From Sphingomonadales bacterium (GTDB lineage Bacteria; Pseudomonadota; Alphaproteobacteria; Sphingomonadales; Sphingomonadaceae): 64,000 nucleotides of DNA. Under the pieces are notes generated by a model. That model made no database searches. It saw only the letters and a program-made list of their open reading frames with translations, and was not told the DNA's origin. A program made the translations under genes and the position numbers. Shown here piece by piece: positions 10,209 through 20,451 of this stretch. Location: assembly GCA_028868535.1 (NCBI GenBank), contig JAGWUH010000002.1, forward strand, positions 62,001 to 126,000, read 5' to 3'. Each line of letters opens with the position of its first letter. Within the stretch, counting starts at the first letter, position 1.

Positions 10209-12659
10209 GTGAGCGAGCTTCCGATCCACGCCGTGCTGCCCGACCTGCTCGCCGAGTTGCGCGAGAACGGGGCGGCCGTGCTCATTGCCCCGCCGGGCGC
10301 CGGCAAGACGACCACCGTCGCCACCGCGCTGCTCGCCGAACCCTGGTGCACCGGCAGCGTGATCCTGCTTTCGCCGCGCCGGGTGGCGGCGCGGGCGGCG
10401 GCGGAGCGGATGGCGGAGCTACTGGGCGAGCGGGCCGGGGAGACGGTGGGCTACCTGACCCGGCTCGACACGAAGCGCTCGGCGAAGACGCGGGTGCTGG
10501 TGATGACCGAGGCGATCTTCGTTTCCACCATTCTCGCCGACCCGGAGCTGGTCGGGGTTTCCGCCGTGCTGTTCGACGAAGCGCACGAGCGGCATCTGGA
10601 CAGCGATCTCGGCCTGGCGCTGGCGATCGAGAGCCGCAACGTGCTGCGCGAGGATCTGCGGATCGTGGCGATGTCAGCGACGATCGACGGCGCGCGGTTC
10701 GCGTCGTTGCTCGGTGACGCGCCGGTGGTGGAAAGCGCGGGCAAGGCCTGGCCGCTCGAACTGCGGTGGCTGGGGGCGCGGCCGGAACTGCGGATGGAGG
10801 AGGCGATGACCTCCGCGATCCTGACCGCGTGGCGCGAGCAGGCGGGGGACGTGCTGGCGTTCCTGCCGGGGGTGGGCGAAATTGCCCGCGTGCAGGAGCG
10901 GCTGGCCGGGAAGCTGCCATCCGCGCTGGTGCTGCCGCTGCACGGGCAGTGCGAGCCGGCGGCGCAGCGGGCGGCGATCCGGCGCGATCCCGAGGGGCGG
11001 CGGCGGATCGTGCTGGCGACGGCGATCGCCGAGACGTCGCTGACGCTCGACGGCGTTTCCGTGGTGGTCGATGCCGGGCTGTCGCGGCGGGCGGAGTTCG
11101 ACAAGGCGGCGGGGGTGACGCGGCTGGTGACGCATCGCGCCAGCCAGGCGGCGGCGGCGCAGCGCGCCGGCCGTGCGGCGCGGCAGGGGCCAGGGGTGGC
11201 CTATCGGCTGTGGGAGGAGGCCGCGCACGCGGGGCGGGCGCCGTTCGATCCGCCGGAGATGCTGACCAGCGACCTCGCCCCGCTGACGCTGGCTTTGGCG
11301 CAATGGGGCGCGGGCGATCCCGCCGCGATGGCGTGGATCGATCCTCCGCCACCCGTGGCGCTGGCGGCGGCGCGCTCGAAGCTGCGCGGGCTGGGTGCGC
11401 TCGACCGGGCGGACAGGATCACCGATCATGGCCGGGCCATGGCCGCTCTGCCCATGGCGCCGGAGCTGGCGCACATGCTGCTGTTCGGGGCGCGGCTGGG
11501 GGCGGCGGCGGTGGCGGCGCGGCTGGCGCTGCTGTTGCAGGAGCGCGGACTGGGCGGCCGGGGCGACGATCTCGCGGCGCGGCTCGATCGCTGGGAGCGC
11601 GATGGCAGCCCGCGTGCGGGCGCCTCGCGCAAGCTGGCCGATGGCTGGGCACGGCGGGCGGAGACGCTGGTGGCGCGCGAGGGGGACGGCGAGGTGCCGG
11701 CGGCGGTGCTGCTGGCCGAGGGTTTCCCGGACAACCTCGCCAGACGGCGCGATGCGCGTGGCGAGGAGTGGCTGGCGGCCGGGGGCAGGGGGCTGCGGCT
11801 CGATCCGGCATCGCCGCTGGCGCGCGCGGCGTTCCTGGCCGTGGGCGAGGCGCAAGGGGACGCGAAAGGCGCGCGCATCACCGGCGCGATCGCGCTGGAC
11901 GAGGCCGAAGTGCTGCGCTGGCTGGGGCACCGCATAGAGCGGCGGCCGGCACTGCGCTGGATCGCCGACGAGAAGCGGGTGGAGGCGCTGCTGGAGCAGC
12001 GGCTGGGCGCACTGGTGCTGGCGCGCGGGTCGGACCCGGCACCCGATCCGGCGGCGATCGCGGCACTGATCTGTGACAAGGTGCGCGAAGGCGGGCTCGG
12101 GCTGGTGCCGTTCGGCAAGGCGAGCCTGTCGCTGCTGAAGCGGGCGCGGTTCGCGGGGATCGCGGCGCTGGGCGAGGAAACGCTGTTGGCGGAACTGGAA
12201 GGTTGGCTGGCACCGCTGCTGGGCCGGAGGCTCGACGCGGTCGAGCCGGGCAAGCTGCATCACGCGCTGATCGACCGGCTGGGCTGGGACGAGCGGCAGG
12301 CGCTCGACAGGCTCGCGCCGGACTCATTCGTGAGCCCGGCGGGATCGCACCACGCGATCGACTACGACGATCCCGGCGGCCCTTCGGTCGAAGTGCGGGT
12401 GCAGGCGCTGTTCGGGCTGGAGCGGCATCCGACCTTCGGCCAGCCGCCGCAGCCGCTGCGGCTGCTGCTGACCTCCCCGGGGGGCAAGCCGATCCAGACG
12501 ACGCTCGACCTGCCCGGGTTCTGGCGCGGATCGTGGCGCGACGTCGTCAAGGACATGAAGGGCCGCTATCCCAGGCACCGCTGGCCCGACGAGCCCTGGG
12601 CCGAGGACCCGAGCCTGAAGACCAAGAACGCCTTCGCGGCGCAAAAACGGGCGGATTGA
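10209..12659 (+). CDS. hrpB: ATP-dependent helicase HrpB
   Basis: 816 aa DEAH-box helicase of the HrpB type. Walker A is APPGAGKTTT (Lys33), motif II is FDEAHERHLD, motif III is MSATIDG. A helicase-C part has AIAETSLTLDGV and HRASQAAAAQRAGRAARQ (motif VI). The C-terminal HrpB domain ends the protein, including the typical YPRHRWPDEPW segment. Start GTG at 10209 after GGCGGGAGC. Its role in alphaproteobacteria is ill-defined (RNA helicase). Third positions are very rich in G. It appears monocistronic. Confidence 0.94.
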   Translation: MSELPIHAVLPDLLAELRENGAAVLIAPPGAGKTTTVATALLAEPWCTGSVILLSPRRVAARAAAERMAELLGERAGETVGYLTRLDTKRSAKTRVLVMTEAIFVSTILADPELVGVSAVLFDEAHERHLDSDLGLALAIESRNVLREDLRIVAMSATIDGARFASLLGDAPVVESAGKAWPLELRWLGARPELRMEEAMTSAILTAWREQAGDVLAFLPGVGEIARVQERLAGKLPSALVLPLHGQCEPAAQRAAIRRDPEGRRRIVLATAIAETSLTLDGVSVVVDAGLSRRAEFDKAAGVTRLVTHRASQAAAAQRAGRAARQGPGVAYRLWEEAAHAGRAPFDPPEMLTSDLAPLTLALAQWGAGDPAAMAWIDPPPPVALAAARSKLRGLGALDRADRITDHGRAMAALPMAPELAHMLLFGARLGAAAVAARLALLLQERGLGGRGDDLAARLDRWERDGSPRAGASRKLADGWARRAETLVAREGDGEVPAAVLLAEGFPDNLARRRDARGEEWLAAGGRGLRLDPASPLARAAFLAVGEAQGDAKGARITGAIALDEAEVLRWLGHRIERRPALRWIADEKRVEALLEQRLGALVLARGSDPAPDPAAIAALICDKVREGGLGLVPFGKASLSLLKRARFAGIAALGEETLLAELEGWLAPLLGRRLDAVEPGKLHHALIDRLGWDERQALDRLAPDSFVSPAGSHHAIDYDDPGGPSVEVRVQALFGLERHPTFGQPPQPLRLLLTSPGGKPIQTTLDLPGFWRGSWRDVVKDMKGRYPRHRWPDEPWAEDPSLKTKNAFAAQKRAD

Positions 12660-12716
12660 CAGCGGGTTGCGGTCCCCGCATTACCCCTACCGATACAATA
12701 GACATTGGAGGGCGCG

Positions 12717-13535
12717 ATGCGGAAGGCGGTTGTGGTGCTGGCCTTGCTGGCGGCGGCCTGCGGCAAGAAGGAAGAAGCCGCCGGTCCTGCGGAAGTGGCG
12801 AAGCAGGAGGCCGGACCGAACGTCGGGGTCAACGCGGCGCCGGGCATCGCGGTTTCCTATGACTATGCCTTTCGCCTGGCCGCGGAGAAAGTCGCGGCGA
12901 TGCAGGAGCAGCACGCCAGCGCCTGCGAGGCGCTGGGACCGGCGACGTGCCGGGTGGCGGGCATGACCTACGAGGTTTCGCGGCAACGTTGGGTGACCGG
13001 CACGCTGGAACTGCGGCTGGCGCCGGGAGCGGCCCGCAAGTTCGGCAAGGGGGCGATCGACGCGGTGGTCCAGGGCGGCGGCATGCTCGCGAGCGCCCGG
13101 ATCGAGAGCGAGAACGCCGGGGCGACGATCGCGCAGGCAGCGGCGAACGGCGCCAGCTATGCCGATGACAAGGCGCGCATCGAGAAGCAACTGGCGCAGC
13201 CGGGGCTGGGTTCGACCGAGCGGAGCCAGTTGCAGGCGCAGCTGGCGGCGCTGGCCGATGCCGGTCGCGAGGTGAAGGTGGCCGCGGCGACGGAAGCGGC
13301 GAGGCTGGCGAGCACGCCGGTGATGCTCCGCTACGAGAGCGGCGAGGTCGACGAGAGCCTGAGCGACGGGCCGATCGTCGGCGCGGTGAAGGACGGCTGG
13401 CGCAACATCATCTGGGGCTTCACCTTCCTGTTGTGGGCTGCGGTCAGCGTGGTGCCGTGGGTGATCGGCGGCGGCGCGCTGTCGTGGGGCTGGCGGTGGT
13501 GGCGCCGGCGCGCGCCTGGCGGGGAGAAGGCGTGA
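12717..13535 (+). CDS. putative lipoprotein with C-terminal membrane helix (DUF4349-like)
   Basis: 272 aa from ATG 12717 with GGAGG 5 bp upstream. MRKAVVVLALLAAACGKKEE is a short lipoprotein signal with its cysteine at 15. A middle alpha/beta segment (YDYAFRLAAEKVAAMQEQH) is followed by a helical, probably coiled-coil stretch (DDKARIEKQLAQPGLGSTER). A strong transmembrane helix near the C-terminus (IIWGFTFLLWAAVSVVPWVI) is followed by an Arg/Trp-rich tail. The order resembles DUF4349-type lipoproteins, but I assign this only tentatively. Function unknown. Confidence 0.75.
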   Translation: MRKAVVVLALLAAACGKKEEAAGPAEVAKQEAGPNVGVNAAPGIAVSYDYAFRLAAEKVAAMQEQHASACEALGPATCRVAGMTYEVSRQRWVTGTLELRLAPGAARKFGKGAIDAVVQGGGMLASARIESENAGATIAQAAANGASYADDKARIEKQLAQPGLGSTERSQLQAQLAALADAGREVKVAAATEAARLASTPVMLRYESGEVDESLSDGPIVGAVKDGWRNIIWGFTFLLWAAVSVVPWVIGGGALSWGWRWWRRRAPGGEKA

Positions 13536-13577
13536 TCCCCGCTTGATTTCGTGCGCGATTCGTGGCTAGCGAAAGCC

Positions 13578-13856
13578 ATGTCAGCACGCATCTACCAGCG
13601 CCCCAAGAACGCCATGCAGTCGGGCAAGGCCCTGACCGATCAATGGCTGCTCGAATTCGACCCGGCCGAGGCCAAGCGCCCGGATCCGCTGATGGGCTGG
13701 GCCGGTTCCGGCGATACGCAAGGACAGGTCGTGCTCAGGTTCAGCTCGGCGGCCGATGCGCAGGCCTATGCCGCGAAGCACGGCATCGATGCGCTGGTCC
13801 ATGCCACGCCGCCGCGCCGGCTCAAGCTTCAGGCCTACGCCGACAATTTCCGCTGA
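13578..13856 (+). CDS. NDUFS4-like ETC complex I subunit conserved-region protein
   Basis: 92 aa. The sequence MSARIYQRPKNAMQSGKA, WLLEFDPAEAKRPDPLMGW and SSAADAQAYAAKHGI matches the alphaproteobacterial homologue of the mitochondrial 18-kDa complex I subunit NDUFS4. Members act as supernumerary complex I proteins at the membrane-matrix arm. In alphaproteobacteria the gene is usually found away from nuo, as here. The start is the ATG at 13578, after a weak GAAAG. SRP RNA lies just downstream. Confidence 0.87.
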   Translation: MSARIYQRPKNAMQSGKALTDQWLLEFDPAEAKRPDPLMGWAGSGDTQGQVVLRFSSAADAQAYAAKHGIDALVHATPPRRLKLQAYADNFR

Positions 13857-13865
13857 GCACGGTAC

Positions 13866-13894
13866 TGGACTTTCGGCGCCGGCTTCGCCATAGG
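13866..13894 (+). promoter_or_regulatory. promoter of the SRP RNA
   Basis: TGGACT (13866-13871) is followed after 17 bp by CATAGG (13889-13894). This places the transcription start near 13900, where the RNA's closing stem begins. The spacing is ideal and the position fits; the hexamers are only moderate matches. Confidence 0.5.
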
Positions 13895-13896
13895 CC

Positions 13897-13994
13897 GGTC
13901 CGGGAGTCGGGTGGACGTTCGCGTTCGCCAACCTGGTCAGATCCGGAAGGAAGCAGCCACAACGGATAGCTGCGGGTCACCCGGCTCCTACTCT
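13897..13994 (+). ncRNA. ffs: signal recognition particle RNA (small bacterial 4.5S type)
   Basis: The apical hallmark CCTGGTCAGATCCGGAAGGA continuing to AGCAGCC is at about 13932-13957. The closing stem pairs GGAGTCGGGTG (13903-13913) with CACCCGGCTCC (13978-13988), with one G-U pair. Together with Ffh and FtsY (ftsY is at 48.7-49.6 kb) it targets nascent membrane proteins. It lies just upstream of dnaX, a common neighbour. Ends are set from the stem and may be off by a few bases. Confidence 0.93.
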
Positions 13995-14052
13995 GGCCTT
14001 TCGGCTTTGAGGCTTTGGCCTTTTCCCCATGAACGCGTAAACCGATCCGACC

Positions 14053-15831
14053 ATGGGCGATTCTCCTGACATCTTCGGTGACGAACCCGAGCACGACGAC
14101 GGCCCCTCCGCGGCCGAACTCGAGGCGGCCGGGCAATCGTCGATGTTCGGCGAGGCGCCCGCGCCCGTTGCCGCGCCGCCCGTCGCTGCACCGCCGGCAC
14201 CGCCTAAGGCCGCGCCGGCGCAGCCCTATCGCGTGCTGGCGCGCAAGTATCGCCCGCAGACCTTCTCCTCGCTGATCGGCCAGGATGCGATGGTGCAGAC
14301 GCTGGCCAACGCCATCCGGCGCGAGCGGCTGGCCCATGCCTTCCTGATGACCGGGGTGCGCGGGGTGGGCAAGACCAGCACCGCGCGGCTGATCGCCAAG
14401 GCGCTGAACTGCGTCGGTCGGGACGGACAGGGCGGTCCGACGATCGATCCGTGCGGGGTCTGCGAGCCCTGCGTCGCGATCGCCGAAGGCCGCCACATCG
14501 ACGTGATCGAGATGGATGCCGCCAGCCACACCGGCGTCGACGACGTGCGCGAGATCATCGAGGCGGTGCGCTATGCCGCGGTCTCGGCGCGGTACAAGAT
14601 CTACATCATCGACGAAGTCCACATGCTGTCACGCAATGCATTCAATGCCTTGCTGAAGACATTGGAGGAACCGCCTGCGCATGTGAAGTTCCTGTTCGCG
14701 ACCACCGAAGTCGACAAGCTGCCGGTGACGGTGCTGTCGCGGTGCCAGCGGTTCGACCTGCGCCGGATCCCGGCGGAGTTGCTGGCGAGCCATTTCGACG
14801 GCATCTGCCGGGCGGAAAGCGTGTCCGCCGATGCCGAGGCGCTGGCGCTGATCGCGGCGGCCGCTGAAGGCTCGGTGCGCGACGGGCTGTCGATCCTCGA
14901 CCAGGCGATCGCCCATGCGGACCTGGCGGGTGCAGGCGAGGCGACGCACGTGACGGCCGCGCAAGTCCGCGACATGCTGGGCCTGGCCGACAAGACCATG
15001 CAGCGCACGCTGTTCGCGGCGCTGCTCGGTGGCGATGGCGCGGCGCTGCTCGATGCCGTGGCGCAGCAGTTTGCGCTCGGGGTCGAGCCGATCGCGATGG
15101 TGCGCGCGGCGATGGACCTGACCTATCGGATCACCGTCGGCCAGATCGGCAAGGGCGTCGAGGCGGTCTCGCCCGACGAGGCGGCAACGCTGGCGGAATG
15201 GGGCCAGCGGCTCTCGCCGGGGCAGCTCCACCGGTTGTGGCAACTGCTGCTCAAGGCGCACGACGAGGTGAAGAGCGCGCCTGAACCGCTGGCGGCGGCG
15301 CAGATGGCACTGTTGCGCTGCCTGCACGCGGCGGACCTGCCGGATCCCGGCACCTTGGCGAAGAAGCTGGAGGAGATCGCCGCGCGCGGGCCGGCAGTCG
15401 CGGCAGAAACGGGCGCGCCAGCAGGGGCGGCCGCGCCGGCGCCGTCGATCGCGATGGACTGGGAGGAGCTGGTCCTGCGCGTCGGCCATCGCCACGTGCT
15501 GATCGAGCAGGTGCTGCGCGACTGGGTGCGGGTAATCGAACTGCGGCCCGGTTTCCTGCGCTTTGCCTTTGCCGGCAACTACACGATGCACACGGCGAAG
15601 GATATCGCTGCGGCCATCGAGGACGTGACCGGGCACGAATGGAAGCTGGAACAGGACGGGAGCGGCGGCCGGCCCACGCTGCGCGAGGAGGCCGAGGCGA
15701 AGAAAGCCGCCGAGGCCGAGGCGCTGCGGCGCTCGCCGCTGGTCGAGGCGGCGTTCGCGGCGTTCCCGCAGGCGGAATTCATCGCCGACACCGACAACGT
15801 GCGGGCCGTGGGCGAGCGCAACTGGAGATGA
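14053..15831 (+). CDS. dnaX: DNA polymerase III subunit gamma/tau
   Basis: 592 aa clamp-loader ATPase. An N-terminal low-complexity leader (about 1-57, Ala/Pro-rich) precedes the AAA+ core starting YRVLARKYRPQTFSSLIGQ. Walker A is GVRGVGKTSTAR, the zinc-binding cysteines are in CGVCEPCV, Walker B is IYIIDEVHML, and the sensor region FATTEVDKLP follows. The C-terminal tau-like part follows a Pro/Ala linker near 465. I saw no A-tract slippery site for a programmed gamma frameshift. The ATGA overlap with ybaB links it to that gene. Confidence 0.95.
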   Translation: MGDSPDIFGDEPEHDDGPSAAELEAAGQSSMFGEAPAPVAAPPVAAPPAPPKAAPAQPYRVLARKYRPQTFSSLIGQDAMVQTLANAIRRERLAHAFLMTGVRGVGKTSTARLIAKALNCVGRDGQGGPTIDPCGVCEPCVAIAEGRHIDVIEMDAASHTGVDDVREIIEAVRYAAVSARYKIYIIDEVHMLSRNAFNALLKTLEEPPAHVKFLFATTEVDKLPVTVLSRCQRFDLRRIPAELLASHFDGICRAESVSADAEALALIAAAAEGSVRDGLSILDQAIAHADLAGAGEATHVTAAQVRDMLGLADKTMQRTLFAALLGGDGAALLDAVAQQFALGVEPIAMVRAAMDLTYRITVGQIGKGVEAVSPDEAATLAEWGQRLSPGQLHRLWQLLLKAHDEVKSAPEPLAAAQMALLRCLHAADLPDPGTLAKKLEEIAARGPAVAAETGAPAGAAAPAPSIAMDWEELVLRVGHRHVLIEQVLRDWVRVIELRPGFLRFAFAGNYTMHTAKDIAAAIEDVTGHEWKLEQDGSGGRPTLREEAEAKKAAEAEALRRSPLVEAAFAAFPQAEFIADTDNVRAVGERNWR

Positions 15832-16169
15832 CGATGAAGTCGATGGAAGAGATGATCCGCGCCGCGCAGCAGGCGGCCGAGACCATCCAGAAGCAGATGA
15901 ACGAAACCCAGGGCAAGCTCGACGCGATCGAGGTCGAGGGGGTTTCCGGCGGCGGACTGGTGAAGATCAAGTGCTCGGCCAAGGGGCGCGTGATCGGCGT
16001 GGGGATCGACGACAGCCTGATGGTTCCGGCCGACAAGCAGATGCTGGAAGACCTGATCGCCGCCGCGTTCAACGATGCCCGCGCCAAGGCCGACGAGGTT
16101 GCCGGCCAGGAAATGGCCAAGGCGCAGCAGGGCATGGGTCTGCCACCCGGATTCAAGCTTCCGTTCTGA
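15828..16169 (+). CDS. ybaB: YbaB/EbfC family nucleoid-associated protein
   Basis: 113 aa from ATG 15828 (overlapping the dnaX stop), or 111 aa from ATG 15834. The helical N-terminus MEEMIRAAQQAAETIQKQMN and the central VEGVSGGGLVKIKCSAKGRV are diagnostic for the YbaB fold, a dimeric DNA-binding protein. The end is PPGFKLPF. dnaX-ybaB-recR is a widespread order; recR is absent here. The repeat element described at 16170-16307 starts right after the stop. Confidence 0.94.
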   Translation: MTMKSMEEMIRAAQQAAETIQKQMNETQGKLDAIEVEGVSGGGLVKIKCSAKGRVIGVGIDDSLMVPADKQMLEDLIAAAFNDARAKADEVAGQEMAKAQQGMGLPPGFKLPF

Positions 16170-16307
16170 GAATTTTCGGGATTTCCCCCAGCGAGGGCTG
16201 CGAAACGGCGTCTGCTGCGCGTCCGGTGCTCACGGCCCCGACGGCCGCTGCGCCGGTTCTCGCAGCCGCCATTTCTCGCTCCACCCTGAGGAAAATCCCG
16301 AAAATTC
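16170..16307 (-). repeat. dispersed palindromic element, copy A
   Basis: About 138 bp between ybaB and lon. The outer arms at 16170-16186 and 16291-16307 are complementary; GAATTTTCGGGATTT is shared exactly. Inside is a core (16195-16289) that, on the minus strand, aligns with the core of copy B at 61072-61169 at about 80 % identity by eye. Shared core blocks are CAGGGTGGAGCGAG, CGCAGCGGCC, GGCCGTGAGCACCGGA and TTCGCAGCCC. GGCTGCGA and TCGCAGCC inside the core can also pair. The outer arms do not match those of copy B. No coding capacity. Confidence 0.8.
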
Positions 16308-16427
16308 GGCCGCCTTTCGATCGGTGTTTGCCAAGGCGATCCGCGCAGATTTGCTAAGCCTGTTGGTGATAATGGACCGACCGGCGTCGTCGGACCGCGC
16401 CATCCACAGGTGGCGGGGAAGGGGCCA

Positions 16428-16455
16428 TTGCAAGTGCCGGGGGGCGATCCCATAT
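16428..16455 (+). promoter_or_regulatory. candidate heat-shock (sigma-32/RpoH) promoter of lon
   Basis: TTGCAAG (16428-16434) and CCCATAT (16449-16455) are separated by 14 bp. They resemble the RpoH -35 (CTTGAA-like) and -10 (CCCATnT) boxes at a typical spacing, 30-50 bp upstream of the lon start. lon is a heat-shock gene in many proteobacteria. The -10 match is good; the -35 is weaker. Confidence 0.5.
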
Positions 16456-16505
16456 CCCGGATCAAGACGGCGTGTTCCCGCGCCGATATGGATGAAAATG
16501 CTGCG

Positions 16506-18905
<2,400 letters not shown>

Positions 18906-18937
18906 TTCTCTCGCACTTGCGATAATCGGTGCTGCAA

Positions 18938-18979
18938 CGCCGCGATTCGGCCGCAAGGCCGGGTCGCGGCGTCGCTTTT
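18938..18979 (+). terminator. intrinsic terminator of lon
   Basis: CGCCGCGATTCGGCC pairs with GGCCGGGTCGCGGCG around a GCAA loop (18938-18971). The hairpin is followed by TCGCTTTT. Stem length and position just after the lon stop are convincing. Confidence 0.85.
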
Positions 18980-19058
18980 CGCGCGGGTAATGATACTTGC
19001 CGTCCCGACCTGGCACGATTCGCCCGCAGAATCGGCGTTTCAGGGGCTTGCAGGGGTG

Positions 19059-19096
19059 GATTCGGCTTTGACAGCCGAATCAAAACTCGCTCAATT
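19059..19096 (+). promoter_or_regulatory. hupB promoter with palindrome around the -35
   Basis: TTGACA (19068-19073), a 17-bp spacer and TCAATT (19091-19096) form a sigma-70-type promoter 64 bp before hupB. The -35 lies in the loop of a perfect 9-bp inverted repeat, GATTCGGCT (19059-19067) and AGCCGAATC (19073-19081). A protein bound there would block RNA polymerase. Confidence 0.6.
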
Positions 19097-19159
19097 CCCG
19101 CCGCTCCTGGGGGCAAAGCAGAACAAACGGGATTCACTGGAAGCTAAGGGGTTCGACGC

Positions 19160-19432
19160 ATGAACAAGAACGATCTGATCGGCGCGGTCGCGGAAGCCAG
19201 CGGACTGACGCGCAACGATGCCACCAAGGCGGTGGAAGGTGTGTTCGATGCCATTACCGGCGCGCTGAAGAGCGGTGATGAAGTCCGCCTCGTCGGGTTC
19301 GGGACTTTCTCCGTCGCCAAGCGCAAGGCCTCCACGGGCCGCAATCCCCGCACGGGTGAGCCGATGAAGATCAAGGCTTCCGCCCAACCCAAGTTCAAGG
19401 CGGGCAAGGGCCTGAAGGACGCGGTCAACTAG
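19160..19432 (+). CDS. hupB: HU family DNA-binding protein
   Basis: 90 aa, the standard HU length. MNKNDLIGAVAEASGLTRND at the N-terminus, VRLVGFGTFSVAKRKA, and the DNA-binding arm GRNPRTGEPMKIKASAQPKF are diagnostic. HU bends DNA and organises the nucleoid, binding distorted or cruciform DNA with preference. It has its own promoter downstream of lon and a strong terminator after it, so it is monocistronic. Confidence 0.96.
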   Translation: MNKNDLIGAVAEASGLTRNDATKAVEGVFDAITGALKSGDEVRLVGFGTFSVAKRKASTGRNPRTGEPMKIKASAQPKFKAGKGLKDAVN

Positions 19433-19510
19433 GCCGCGCTCCGATACCTGTACGGGAGGCGGGTCGCAGACGCCTCGCGCCCCGTAAGCACATGCCAGAC
19501 GACAGACATG

Positions 19511-19542
19511 CCGCCCCGTGGTCCGCCACGGGGCGGTTTTTC
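19511..19542 (+). terminator. intrinsic terminator of hupB
   Basis: CCGCCCCGTGG (19511-19521), loop TCCG, CCACGGGGCGG (to 19536), then TTTTTC. An 11-bp perfect stem with a T tract. Confidence 0.92.
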
Positions 19543-19562
19543 GTGCCGCAGCGGCAAACTGT

Positions 19563-20432
19563 TCAGGAGCCCAGGTGCAGGATCGCCATCGGTGCCGCCA
19601 CCGTCCGCGCGTCGATCGTCCACTGCAGTTGCTGGCCGGCGGTGCCGGGTTGCGGTCCGTCCTCGGTGTTGTTGGCGATGATCGCCGCGTCGGTGGTCAG
19701 CGTGAAGCGGCCTTCGGGATGGGGCCAGGCCGGCGGCGTCTCGCCCGGCGCATCCTTGGCCCCGGCCGCCGCCGCGCCGGCCATCATCGCCGCGAAGGGG
19801 CCGCCGCTGGCGCCGCCCGTGAAGCCGGGGGCGTCGAGCCGGAGCGTGCCGTCCTGCCGGCGGGAAAGGGTCAGGAACGGATTGGCCATCGCCATGCGCT
19901 CGACGGTGGGGAAGGCGAAGTCGCGATCGAGACGGCCGCTGATCGCGAAATCGACCTGGTACAGACCTTCCCCCTTGTAGATAACGCTGCGCCAGCCGGC
20001 CTGCTTGCGCAGTCGCGCCGCCAGCTCCTCGGCGGCATGGGGATCGGACATGTCCAGCCCGCCGAACAGCGCGCGCATCGCCTCCGCATCGCGGCGCGAC
20101 TTGGTGGCGGCATCGGCGCGCTGGCGCTGCCACTTGAGCCGTTGCTCGTCGAGTTCGCGCGATGTGCAGGGGTGGTGCCTGGCGGGATCGTCCTCGTTGG
20201 CGCAGGGCGAGGGCGTGAAGGCGGCGTTCTTCGCGGCATCGCTCATCTGCGCGAGCCGGGTGAGGCCGAGCACGAGGACCTCCCCGGTGTAGCGGTATGT
20301 GAAAGCGCCATCCTTGCGGATGTCTAGGCTGGCGTCGAACTTGCCCGGTGAGAGCAGGCAACCGGCCAGCGCCAGCGACAGCGCGAGCAGGGTGGCAACA
20401 AGGCCGGTGCGTTTGCGTGCAAGGTGATCCAT
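19563..20432 (-). CDS. putative lipoprotein, unknown function
   Basis: 289 aa from ATG 20432, preceded by GGGAGG with 6 bp spacing. A signal with lipobox (GLVATLLALSLALAGC, Cys25) predicts a lipoprotein. The mature part begins GKFDASLDIRKDGAFTYRYTGEV, a beta-rich start. A helical charged stretch (RELDEQRLKWQRQRADA), RLRKQAGWRSVIYKGEGLYQVDF and a C-terminal beta region ending MAILHLGS follow. I do not recognise the family. rlmB, on the same strand, ends 20 bp upstream, so the two are probably cotranscribed. Confidence 0.8.
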   Translation of the reverse strand: MDHLARKRTGLVATLLALSLALAGCLLSPGKFDASLDIRKDGAFTYRYTGEVLVLGLTRLAQMSDAAKNAAFTPSPCANEDDPARHHPCTSRELDEQRLKWQRQRADAATKSRRDAEAMRALFGGLDMSDPHAAEELAARLRKQAGWRSVIYKGEGLYQVDFAISGRLDRDFAFPTVERMAMANPFLTLSRRQDGTLRLDAPGFTGGASGGPFAAMMAGAAAAGAKDAPGETPPAWPHPEGRFTLTTDAAIIANNTEDGPQPGTAGQQLQWTIDARTVAAPMAILHLGS

Positions 20433-20451
20433 CGAGGCCCTCCCCACCTGG

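Noticed and set aside
13990..14040. GGCC...GGCC pairing followed by TTTT as a terminator of the SRP RNA
   Set aside because: The stem is only 4 bp with a long loop; the evidence is too weak to list as a feature.
15600..15760. Programmed frameshift site in dnaX for making gamma
   Set aside because: No A-rich slippery heptamer such as A AAA AAG was found; only isolated GAAGAAAG occurs.
19010..19026. TGGCAC-like sequence upstream of hupB as a sigma-54 promoter
   Set aside because: The GC element is not at the required spacing from the GG element, and hupB has a good TTGACA promoter downstream of it.
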